A DNA stretch of 64,000 nucleotides from Bacteroidia bacterium (GTDB lineage Bacteria; Bacteroidota; Bacteroidia; Flavobacteriales_D; Cryomorphaceae), in contig JAUICL010000003.1 of NCBI GenBank assembly GCA_030427905.1, positions 186,001-250,000 of the forward strand, read 5' to 3'. Each line of letters begins with the position of its first letter. Position 1 is the stretch's first letter. The notes under the pieces are model-generated. The model was not told where the DNA came from. It saw only the letters and a list, made by a program, of their open reading frames with translations, and searched no databases. Position numbers and translations under genes: made by a program. Below are positions 16,568-23,730 of this stretch, piece by piece.

Positions 16568-18403
16568 ATGAAAACTGAAGGCTATCTTCGACAATCGAGC
16601 CGGTTCAGAAATAATGTCCGTCTTCGGGGCATATTCCTGCTATTCTTTGTCACCGCACTCAGCCTGCGATGTCAGGTAAAGTCAGCACCGGAGCGATCGT
16701 GCTTAAACGTAGACTTGGAGCATAGCATTAGCCAGGGCGAAGATTTCCTTGATGCAAATAAACTAGACTCCGCCAGAGTGTGGCTCAAGCAGGCAGTAAG
16801 GTGCTCAAAGCAGGCAGGCGATGAAAAATCTGAAGCCAAATCTCTCCTTCTATTGGGAAAAGTAGAGTTTCGCGAACTCAGTCCTCGAGATACACCTACC
16901 AAACTTTTTCTCGAAAGCCTTTCCATCTATTCTGCCTTAGAAGATTCCATTGGCATGGCTATGGTAAACTTGCAGCTCGGGCTCGTAAACTACGAGATTC
17001 ACAATTTTCAAGGTGCCATCCCGTATTTCCAGTCTGTTTTAAATTCAAACCAAACGGAAGAGCACCTGCATGGATTGGCTCAATACCTTCTTGCCATTTC
17101 ATATTCTGAGCTCGGCTATTTTGGCGAAGCCAAAGAGATGTTTGAAATGGCTTCCAATGAAGTTCCTAGAGCAGACAGTCTATTCCACCTTCAGGTTTTG
17201 ACATTCAAAGGCAAGATGTACTCCAATAAAGGAGAACCAGAAGAAGCAATAAGGCTCTTTGAAGAAGCTTTTCGAGAATACTCCGCTTTAATTCATCAGG
17301 AAAAATTCACGCCAATCTACGCCTTCTTGGCCAAAGCCCATTTGCAGATGGGAAACCATCAGGCCGCTATTGAGTATGCCCGATATGCCTACCAGCACTC
17401 TCTGGGGCGAGGGGCTACGGCCTTATATCTGCGAGATGCAGAAGAAACACTCCACGAAGCATTCTATGCCCAAGAAAAGATCGACAGCGCCTACTTCTAC
17501 CTGAAGGCACTCAATGCTTTGGTGGAATCTACCATGAATGACAGGGTCCTGCAACGGCTCACAGAAATGAGCGGGCAATTCGAATATCAACAAAAGCTCA
17601 AAGCACAAGAGTCGAAAAGACAAATGGAAATGGCCTTGAATGAGAAAAAGTTAGAGCAAGAGCGTTTGCAACGAAACATATTGCTCGGTGGCTTTCTACT
17701 CGTCTTGGTATTTGCTGCGGTATTCTATCAACAACGCAAAAAAATAGCCCGTGAGCGTAATCGGTCTGAGTCCCTTCTACTCAATATTCTGCCCAAGAAC
17801 ATCGCCGCCGAACTTAAAGAACATGGCCGCGCAGAAGCCAAAGAGTACGAAAACGTGAGCATTCTTTTTACCGATTTTGTTGCATTCACTCAAGAGTCTG
17901 CGAGACTCAATGCCAAAGAACTCGTTGAAGAAATAAACGCTTGCTTCGAAGCATTTGACCAGATTACTACGCATCGTGGAATTGAGAAAATCAAAACGAT
18001 TGGTGACGCATATATGGCTGCAGGAGGGCTTGCCGGAACGAATGGTGACTCAGCAAAAAATACCGTTCTAGCCGCCATCGACATGCAGGACTACATGCGA
18101 AAGCGCGCTGAAGAAAAACGCTTCAAAAAAGAGCCCTTTTTCGAAATGCGCCTAGGAATACACACCGGTCCTGTAGTAGCCGGAATAGTCGGGGTAAAAA
18201 AGTTTCAATACGACGTGTGGGGTGATACGGTGAATACAGCCAACCGTTTGGAAAACACTGGACAAAAAGGTAAGGTTAACATCAGTAAAGCGACATACGA
18301 CCTCGTTAAAAACGAGCCAGAATTCAGCTTTGAAAACCGGGGCAAGGTCGTGGTAAAAGGCAAAGGTGAAATGGAGATGTGGTTTGTGAGTCATACCCTT
18401 TAA
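16568..18403 (+). CDS. TPR-containing class III adenylate cyclase (membrane receptor type)
   Basis: A 611-residue protein. A hydrophobic N-terminal segment (20-34) exports a TPR domain (about 45-330); a coiled coil (340-370) leads to a membrane segment (371-387) and a cytosolic cyclase domain (425-611). Metal aspartates are D436 (FTDF) and D480 (IGDAY). The substrate pair K476 (KIKTIGD) and D549 (QYDVWGD) indicates ATP, and the transition-state residues N556 and R560 are present. It should make cAMP in response to a periplasmic signal. Its final residues and TAA stop lie inside an imperfect palindrome shared with the RAYT gene, so its C-terminus may have been reshaped by that element. Confidence 0.9.
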   Translation: MKTEGYLRQSSRFRNNVRLRGIFLLFFVTALSLRCQVKSAPERSCLNVDLEHSISQGEDFLDANKLDSARVWLKQAVRCSKQAGDEKSEAKSLLLLGKVEFRELSPRDTPTKLFLESLSIYSALEDSIGMAMVNLQLGLVNYEIHNFQGAIPYFQSVLNSNQTEEHLHGLAQYLLAISYSELGYFGEAKEMFEMASNEVPRADSLFHLQVLTFKGKMYSNKGEPEEAIRLFEEAFREYSALIHQEKFTPIYAFLAKAHLQMGNHQAAIEYARYAYQHSLGRGATALYLRDAEETLHEAFYAQEKIDSAYFYLKALNALVESTMNDRVLQRLTEMSGQFEYQQKLKAQESKRQMEMALNEKKLEQERLQRNILLGGFLLVLVFAAVFYQQRKKIARERNRSESLLLNILPKNIAAELKEHGRAEAKEYENVSILFTDFVAFTQESARLNAKELVEEINACFEAFDQITTHRGIEKIKTIGDAYMAAGGLAGTNGDSAKNTVLAAIDMQDYMRKRAEEKRFKKEPFFEMRLGIHTGPVVAGIVGVKKFQYDVWGDTVNTANRLENTGQKGKVNISKATYDLVKNEPEFSFENRGKVVVKGKGEMEMWFVSHTL

Positions 18404-18429
18404 GGGTTCCAAACCCTTGATGGGTATGA
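18391..18429. repeat. REP-like imperfect palindrome at the 3' end of the RAYT gene
   Basis: Arms 18391-18408 and 18412-18429 pair at 16 of 18 positions around a CCA centre. The core TACCCnTnAAGGGTT is shared with the palindrome at 19204-19246. It contains the end of the cyclase gene and encodes the last nine residues of the transposase. Confidence 0.75.
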
Positions 18430-19038
18430 TTCATGACAATTTATAAAGTTGGACTCCCCACCAAAAGCTTCGATCACTGCTTCCTTTCGTACAGTAAAAG
18501 GCTCGTTTGATGTAAAAGCTCTGTACGAACTAAACTTCCAGTCGTGAAGATTATTTACAAGATGGGCTTCCACTGGATTTCGATGGATATAAACAATAAG
18601 ATTGCGCAAGTAGTTAATATCATTTACTCTTTTTCGCTTGTAAGGGTGCATCAATAAACTCCCCTTTCTTCCGTGCTGCTTGTTGAAAGCCTGAACATAA
18701 GAATTAAACAAATGAGAGAATTGCCTAGATAAATACGCTGATCTCTGAGCCTGCTTCTCAATTCCTTCAAGTTTTTTAAATCCTTGGATGCTTCGAGAAT
18801 TGGATAAATCAATAACTTCATCTACTTCCTTGACATCCTTTATTCTGATCAAAAAGTGAAAATGATTCGGCATGAGACAATAACAGAACGTTTCAGTAAA
18901 AGGAGTGATATATTTCTGGTACTTTTCTAAAAAGAAAGCATAGTTTCCTTTATTCAAGAAAACCTGTTCGCTCCCATTTGCCCTGTTGTAAACATGGTAC
19001 ACACCTCCGGGAATTAAAATGGCCTTTTTATCCTCCAT
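18400..19038 (-). CDS. REP-associated tyrosine transposase (RAYT, IS200-like Y1 family)
   Basis: A 212-residue Y1 HUH nuclease. With numbering from the longer frame (TTG at 19068), GGVYHVYNRA opens the domain, the HUH motif is H69-F-H71 within MPNHFHFLI, and the likely catalytic tyrosine is Y124 in FNSYVQAFNK, followed by HGRKGSLL. The ATG at 19038 is the natural start. RAYTs are domesticated single-copy relatives of IS200 that mobilise REP palindromes. Palindromes lie at both ends of this gene (18391-18429 and 19204-19246), and the C-terminus SYPSRVWNP is encoded by one of them. It reads antisense to the cyclase with a 4-base stop overlap. The gene looks intact. Confidence 0.9.
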   Translation of the reverse strand: MEDKKAILIPGGVYHVYNRANGSEQVFLNKGNYAFFLEKYQKYITPFTETFCYCLMPNHFHFLIRIKDVKEVDEVIDLSNSRSIQGFKKLEGIEKQAQRSAYLSRQFSHLFNSYVQAFNKQHGRKGSLLMHPYKRKRVNDINYLRNLIVYIHRNPVEAHLVNNLHDWKFSSYRAFTSNEPFTVRKEAVIEAFGGESNFINCHESYPSRVWNP

Positions 19039-19203
19039 GACAACTGAATTGAAGTGCTCCTCGCTCAATCCATCGCATTATAAAGCTTGAATATCAAATA
19101 CATCGATACACTCGAACATATCGATTTGAAGAGTTTAACTTCTAAAGCTATGAAATCCTGAGCCTTCTATTCACGAGTTGCGAGCATTCCCGTGAAAAAA
19201 CGG

Positions 19204-19246
19204 TGTCTTACCCTTCAAGGGTTCGGAACCCTTGAAGGGTAAGACA
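19204..19246. repeat. REP-like perfect palindrome upstream of the RAYT gene
   Basis: Two 21-base arms (19204-19224 and 19226-19246) are perfect complements around a single G. The right arm reads GAACCCTTGAAGGGTAAGAC from 19226. It lies 165 bases upstream of the RAYT start and shares its core with the palindrome at 18391-18429. Confidence 0.85.
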
Positions 19247-19315
19247 TATCCATTGTTATCAGCATCACGTAACTTCTAGAGCAAAAAATCCGTAAGGAAC
19301 TGAAAACTATGAAAC

Positions 19316-19636
19316 ATGCTACCAATCTACGACCAAAACAGATCATGGGATGCTTCAAAGCTTCTCTCCTTAGCCAAGCAAATTGAAGAAGGAATGGCGT
19401 GGGGCACAATTCTCTCGATGCATACCCCCGAAAGAATTCAGCTTGAAACAGCTAGCACCGAACTAGAACAAGCCATTTTGCTCGCTTCCTTCGGTAGTGA
19501 AAAAGCCAGGGAAGTCTGCCATATTGCAGAACAAAAGCTCCTAGAAAGCATCAAGCGGCTTCACGATTTTGTGTTAGCATGCTGCGATGGCGACACGAAA
19601 ATATTGCGAGACGCGGGTTTCCACTTTTCAAACTAG
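19316..19636 (+). CDS. Small helical protein of unknown function
   Basis: A 106-residue soluble protein, mostly alpha-helical with heptad-like helices (LSLAKQIEEG, ELEQAILLASFGSEKAREV, AEQKLLESIKRLHDFVLACC). No motif is recognised. It starts at ATG and is followed after 22 bases by a clear intrinsic terminator, which supports it as a real transcribed gene. It is bounded by the RAYT palindrome upstream and the reverse gcvT operon downstream. Confidence 0.6.
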   Translation: MLPIYDQNRSWDASKLLSLAKQIEEGMAWGTILSMHTPERIQLETASTELEQAILLASFGSEKAREVCHIAEQKLLESIKRLHDFVLACCDGDTKILRDAGFHFSN

Positions 19637-19658
19637 AAAACCCGCCCTTAGAAAATTG

Positions 19659-19687
19659 AAAACCCCGACATAAGCCGGGGTTTTCGT
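19659..19687 (+). terminator. Intrinsic terminator
   Basis: AAAACCCCG (19659-19667) and CGGGGTTTT (19676-19684) form a stem with an 8-base loop; the T-run follows. It ends transcription of the 106-residue gene and could also work in reverse for the DUF3298 operon, which ends about 150 bases away. Confidence 0.85.
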
Positions 19688-19836
19688 GTTCTTTGCTAAG
19701 CATGTAGACCTCACATACTCAACGATCTAAATGTTTAACCCAAATCCTTCTCTCTCCTCAAACTAACCAATAACCAATCAAAACAACCTCTCCTACCTCG
19801 TTGATTTGGGACCGCAAAGGTACGCAATACTAAGTG

Positions 19837-20625
19837 TTATTTTGACATTTTTTCGTCGAGGGAATCATAAGGCAAGACGAACACCGTTGGTCCTTCGGCA
19901 TACGATGCTACCTCATAGGAATTATAGAAGAAAAAGACGCCTTCTTTTGTAAGTGTCAAATTCTCAGGCAGAACGAATTGCCCATCAGGAAACATATACC
20001 CGCTATCATTGAGACTAGTGGTGTCTGAGATTCCGTGGAAATTTCGAAAATACCGCTCTCCTAATGATAGCAAGCCATCCCGATCATAGATATCTTCAAC
20101 CCTGATCTCCTCCCCATCTTTGAGACTCAAGGTTCGCGCGATCACAAACTGATTTGGATGCGCTCCCCCTGTATAAGAATCAGTGGTGATAATAAGCGCT
20201 ATAAAATCCTTTCCGAGCTCAGTCGATACCGAGTTTAGCTTGTAATACCAATATCCCTCACTATCCGGAAATTCCATCAAGAATAAATCGTGACCTTCAA
20301 TAAACGAAGCGCAAAGCGCCTGGTAATTCATGGTATCGATCTCCACATTCACTTCGCCCATGATCAATTCGTAGCAAAGTCTGTCGATGTAGTTGTTTAC
20401 CTCATCACGCACTTGGGCGTCTCCACCACGCAGCTTGGGCACATCAAGGGATATATACGTGCACTCATTTACGCAGTCTTCATCTGCTAAGTAGAAGGTG
20501 TCGCGCTCTAGCGTATATGGTTCTAATGGCTTCGACTGACTACGACTAGATTGATCTGAAGTACAACTAACTTGTACAACTGCGATTCCAGTTACTGCGA
20601 GCAAAAAGAGAATTTGTTTAATCAT
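19837..20625 (-). CDS. DUF3298 (RsiV-like) lipoprotein
   Basis: A 262-residue lipoprotein with signal MIKQILFLLAVTGIAV and lipobox VSC. The mature part fits the DUF4163-DUF3298 pair also found in RsiV: an N-terminal beta-domain (YISLDVPKLRGG, then a helix with RDEVNNYIDRL), the conserved TDSYTGGAHPN motif and the C-terminal EEIRVEDIYD and FFYNSYEVASYAEGP segments. RsiV-type domains bind lysozyme in some bacteria, but this protein has no anti-sigma domain. It overlaps the HEAT-repeat gene by 8 bases and is the last gene of the gcvT operon. Confidence 0.82.
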   Translation of the reverse strand: MIKQILFLLAVTGIAVVQVSCTSDQSSRSQSKPLEPYTLERDTFYLADEDCVNECTYISLDVPKLRGGDAQVRDEVNNYIDRLCYELIMGEVNVEIDTMNYQALCASFIEGHDLFLMEFPDSEGYWYYKLNSVSTELGKDFIALIITTDSYTGGAHPNQFVIARTLSLKDGEEIRVEDIYDRDGLLSLGERYFRNFHGISDTTSLNDSGYMFPDGQFVLPENLTLTKEGVFFFYNSYEVASYAEGPTVFVLPYDSLDEKMSK

Positions 20626-21151
20626 GGAGTCTGGATGAAATTACTTGTTTGAGTTCGTATACAAGGTCGGCGTGGGGTTCATCGCCGTGCTCATTGAGAA
20701 AATAATCGAGGTCGTCTGATGCATTCTGCCAGATTTCCTGATCGATCTGTGCTTCGATGTTCTCGATCACGGTCAGTGCCTCGAGCGAAACGAGGTAATC
20801 TCCTTTCATAGCTTGCTTGATCAAAACCGGGATATGATTGACCGGAAAAAGCCCTGCGTTCCAAAAAATGGAAAGGATGAGACCGCGTTCCTGCTCAAAC
20901 TCAACATCTTCGAGAGCAGTGATCAACTCAGGAATGGCCTTCTCGTCTTTCATCTCCTTTAGCACCTGCTCAATATCTGCTTGTAAGCCCTTATCCTGAG
21001 CCCACGCTTTATGCGCTCTGAGCATCGGCACTACCATCTGGGCATTTCCTTCCTTGGGAATGACCTTGATCGCCGACTGGACCACTTCGTGTTTTGACGA
21101 AAACAAATCGCCAATTAGCTTCTCGATTTTCTTATCCGCTGCTGTTCCCAT
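20618..21151 (-). CDS. HEAT-repeat-like protein
   Basis: A 177-residue soluble helical protein with HEAT-like units, for example MKDEKAIPELITALEDVEFEQERGL-type helices and FPVNHIPVLIKQAMKGDYLVSLEAL. It has no signal peptide and is probably a cytosolic adaptor. The ATG at 21151 follows the yggS stop by three bases; a GTG at 21157 would overlap that stop as GTGA. It overlaps the DUF3298 gene by 8 bases. Partner unknown. Confidence 0.78.
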   Translation of the reverse strand: MGTAADKKIEKLIGDLFSSKHEVVQSAIKVIPKEGNAQMVVPMLRAHKAWAQDKGLQADIEQVLKEMKDEKAIPELITALEDVEFEQERGLILSIFWNAGLFPVNHIPVLIKQAMKGDYLVSLEALTVIENIEAQIDQEIWQNASDDLDYFLNEHGDEPHADLVYELKQVISSRLHD

Positions 21152-21153
21152 AT

Positions 21154-21813
21154 TCACGATTTAAAAATTGCCGATCCGATTCGGATCATATTTGCTCCTT
21201 GACTTAGAGCAATTTTATAGTCTTGTGTCATTCCCATACTCAAGGTTCGAACTTCAAAATTCGCACCAGTGGAATGCTCCTTAAGCCAATCAAACACTTC
21301 TTTGGCTATAGCAAACTCATGGGCTACTTGCTCATTATCAGAAGTATTGGTAGCCATAGCCATCACACCTTCCACCTTCACAAATGGCCAGTTAGCAAAA
21401 CTACCTGACTCCACCATAGCTTTTAAATCAGAAGGGAGAAGTCCAAACTTGCTCTCTTCTTGCGCTATCCTGACCTGAAGCAAGCAAGGTATCTGTCGAT
21501 TTACCTTTGCCCCTTGCTTATTGATTTCAGCGAGCAGGCGCTCACTATCGCAGGCCTGTATCAAACTCACAAATGGAGCAATATACTTCACCTTATTGCG
21601 CTGTAGGTGACCTAAAAACTGCCATTCTATATCTTTGGGCATGGCTCCATATTTGGCTGTCAAGTCCTGAACTTTGTTTTCCCCAAAAACGCGATGACCA
21701 GCTTCGTAAGCCTCCATAATCTCTTCTTGTTCGCTGTATTTGGTAACGGCTACAAGTGTGGCTCCCTCGGGCAATGAGCCCTTGATATCTCTGAGGTTAC
21801 TGGCTATGGACAT
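21154..21813 (-). CDS. YggS/PLPBP family pyridoxal-phosphate homeostasis protein
   Basis: A 219-residue fold-type III PLP-binding protein with no catalytic activity known for the family. The N-terminal strand LVAVTKYSE carries the PLP lysine, followed by FGENKVQDL, WQFLGHLQRNK and the C-terminal phosphate-binding LSMGMTQDYKIAL and GANMIRIGSAIF. It controls intracellular PLP balance and amino and keto acid pools. It is encoded three bases after comB and tightly joined to the HEAT gene, with a PLP-linked context (glycine cleavage upstream). Confidence 0.93.
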   Translation of the reverse strand: MSIASNLRDIKGSLPEGATLVAVTKYSEQEEIMEAYEAGHRVFGENKVQDLTAKYGAMPKDIEWQFLGHLQRNKVKYIAPFVSLIQACDSERLLAEINKQGAKVNRQIPCLLQVRIAQEESKFGLLPSDLKAMVESGSFANWPFVKVEGVMAMATNTSDNEQVAHEFAIAKEVFDWLKEHSTGANFEVRTLSMGMTQDYKIALSQGANMIRIGSAIFKS

Positions 21814-21816
21814 AGA

Positions 21817-22539
21817 TTACATTTTGACCAGTGCACCATCGCGATACACCGGGATGACATCGGTCTGATTTGGCGTAAGACAGTACTTTATGTCTTCATT
21901 CAAATTCAGGTTTCGCAACCTTCTGCGATGCGATGATGCCTTCAAAAAGCCAAAGTAATTGTCCTTTGCCTTCTTGTACAAAAACATCGCGGCAATAGTC
22001 GAGTCTTCATCGCTGATAAACTCTCCGCTCTCCAAAAGCGCTTCGGTAATGGCACCTGCGCAGATGCTGTCTTCCAAATTGAACTTTCCTTGCCAGCCAG
22101 ATGCAAGAAGCAAGGTATCTTCCTTCAGCTCCTTCAAGTAAGCAATCACCGCATCGAGATTGATCAAGGAACCCACGATAACCTGATGCGTCTTGGCCGC
22201 CAGATTAATGGCCTTCGTTCCATTGGTTGTTGAAAGCACGAGTGTCTGCCCTTTGATGGAATCGTTCATATAGCTGTAGGGCGAATTTCCAAAATCAAAC
22301 CCTTCTACTATTTTTCCTTGGCGCTCTGCTCCCACCATGTAGCCTTTGTTACGGTACTCTTCGGCTTCTTCTATGGTCGACACGGGAATGAGTTTCTCGG
22401 CGCCATGTTCAAAGGCCGCACAGATGGCCGTGGTAGCTCTGAGCACATCAATTGCCACCACCACTTTATATTCTTGTTTGTAGAGGTCGAAGCTCTCAGG
22501 CGAGAAACACACTTCTACTCTTTTCTTTTCTTCCGACAT
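21817..22539 (-). CDS. comB: 2-phosphosulfolactate phosphatase (ComB family)
   Basis: A 240-residue ComB-family phosphatase. Recognisable blocks are VVAIDVLRATTAICAAF near the N-terminus, GAERQGKIVEGFDFGNSP, LVLSTTNGTKAI, ASGWQGKFNLEDSICAG and the C-terminal DVIPVYRDG. In methanogens it hydrolyses phosphosulfolactate made by ComA. A comA gene is present at 6685-7470, so both steps to sulfolactate are encoded here although unlinked. The ATG at 22539 follows the gcvT stop closely; a GTG at 22545 would overlap it as GTGA. No ComC-type dehydrogenase is seen in the window. Confidence 0.9.
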   Translation of the reverse strand: MSEEKKRVEVCFSPESFDLYKQEYKVVVAIDVLRATTAICAAFEHGAEKLIPVSTIEEAEEYRNKGYMVGAERQGKIVEGFDFGNSPYSYMNDSIKGQTLVLSTTNGTKAINLAAKTHQVIVGSLINLDAVIAYLKELKEDTLLLASGWQGKFNLEDSICAGAITEALLESGEFISDEDSTIAAMFLYKKAKDNYFGFLKASSHRRRLRNLNLNEDIKYCLTPNQTDVIPVYRDGALVKM

Positions 22540-22541
22540 AA

Positions 22542-23627
22542 TCACTTCTTGTAGAACGGCAATTTAACAACTTCTGCCTCGAGTGACTTGTTTCTTACCT
22601 GAATGAAAATAGATGTTCCGGGATCTTTGTGTGCTACGGTAACGTATCCAAGTCCGATGGCTTTGTCGAGAGAGGGGCTTTGGGTACCTGATGTTACTTC
22701 ACCAATCACTTCACCATTGGCATCTGCTATGGCGTATCCTTTTCGTGGAATCCCGCGATCTTTTAGCTCAAAGGCAACGAGCCTTCTTTTCAAACCATCG
22801 GCTTTTTGAGCTTCTAACGCAGCCTTATCGATGAAATCATCTTTGGCAAATTTGGTGATCCACCCCAGCCCAGCTTCAAGCGGCGATGTGGTATCGTCAA
22901 TATCGTTCCCATACAAGCAGAAACCCATCTCGAGGCGAAGTGTATCGCGAGCAGCCAAACCTATTGGTTTGATTCCCTCTCCAGCTCCAGCATTCATAAT
23001 GGCATCAAAGACGCGCTCCGCCGATTCATTCGGGACGTAAATTTCGAATCCGCCTGCACCGGTATACCCAGTAGCCGAAACAATGACATCGGGCTCTCCA
23101 GCAAAAGTTCCTTTATCGAAGGTGTAGTACGTCATCTCCTTCAAACTGATCTCGGTGAGCGACTGTAGCGCTTCGGAAGCTTTTGGCCCCTGAACTGCAA
23201 AAAGCGAATAAGCATCGCTCGAATTGATCATCTCAACCCCTTCGGTATTGTGCTGAGAAATCCAGTTCCAGTCCTTTTCAATATTGGAAGCATTTACAAC
23301 CAATAGGTACTCACTTTCTGAAAGACAGTAGATCAAAAGATCATCGACAATCCCCAGTTTTCCGTTTGGCATACAGGTGTACTGCACCTTGCCTGGCGTG
23401 AGTTTGGAGACATCGTTGGTCGTGACTTTCTGAAGAAGCGCTAAGGCACCATCACCCTTCACAAAAAATTCACCCATGTGCGAAACGTCAAAAACGCCTA
23501 CGGCTTCTCGAACACAAACGTGCTCTTCTTTGACTCCGGTGTATTGTACGGGCATTTCATATCCTGCAAAAGGAACCATTTTGGCTCCGAGTTCGATGTG
23601 TTTATCGTGGAGGGCTATTCTTTTCAT
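22542..23627 (-). CDS. gcvT: Glycine cleavage system T protein (aminomethyltransferase)
   Basis: A 361-residue folate enzyme that moves the methylene group from aminomethyl-lipoyl GcvH to tetrahydrofolate. The N-terminal [20 protein letters not shown], the [11 protein letters not shown] block, the folate region with [10 protein letters not shown] and the late [19 protein letters not shown] are all typical. The frame extends 33 codons upstream, but the ATG at 23627 gives the standard N-terminus. gcvH and gcvP are not nearby. A -7 box (23646-23653) lies 18 bases before the ATG. It heads the operon gcvT-comB-yggS-HEAT-DUF3298. Confidence 0.95.
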   Translation of the reverse strand: MKRIALHDKHIELGAKMVPFAGYEMPVQYTGVKEEHVCVREAVGVFDVSHMGEFFVKGDGALALLQKVTTNDVSKLTPGKVQYTCMPNGKLGIVDDLLIYCLSESEYLLVVNASNIEKDWNWISQHNTEGVEMINSSDAYSLFAVQGPKASEALQSLTEISLKEMTYYTFDKGTFAGEPDVIVSATGYTGAGGFEIYVPNESAERVFDAIMNAGAGEGIKPIGLAARDTLRLEMGFCLYGNDIDDTTSPLEAGLGWITKFAKDDFIDKAALEAQKADGLKRRLVAFELKDRGIPRKGYAIADANGEVIGEVTSGTQSPSLDKAIGLGYVTVAHKDPGTSIFIQVRNKSLEAEVVKLPFYKK

Positions 23628-23645
23628 AATCCTGTTTTGGGCTTG

Positions 23646-23653
23646 CAAAAGTA
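23646..23653 (-). promoter_or_regulatory. Candidate -7 box for gcvT operon
   Basis: TACTTTTG on the minus strand matches TAnnTTTG and would start transcription about 14 bases before the gcvT ATG. No glycine riboswitch could fit in such a leader. No TTG at the usual -33 distance. Confidence 0.42.
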
Positions 23654-23703
23654 ACATTATATCTCGTGACTTAAGCTGCGAAATTACGGGAAGGTAAATA
23701 TTG

Positions 23704-23711
23704 TATATTTG
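23704..23711 (+). promoter_or_regulatory. Candidate -7 box for pglF-like gene
   Basis: TATATTTG matches TAnnTTTG 19 bases before the ATG at 23731. It lies inside the longest open frame (TTG at 23701) and so supports the ATG. It is divergent from the gcvT box 50 bases away. Confidence 0.42.
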
Positions 23712-23730
23712 GCCAATCTTGCCCAATTAT

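Noticed and set aside
18400-19246. A complete IS200/IS605 insertion sequence
   Set aside because: No tnpB and no subterminal hairpins of IS200 type; the protein and palindromes fit the RAYT/REP group better.
19215-19409. Minus-strand 64-codon frame ending in SYPSRVPNP
   Set aside because: The ending is only the translation of the RAYT palindrome; the rest is antisense to the 106-residue gene.
22542-23726. A glycine riboswitch ahead of gcvT
   Set aside because: The space between promoter box and ATG is only about 14 bases and no tandem aptamer fold is visible.
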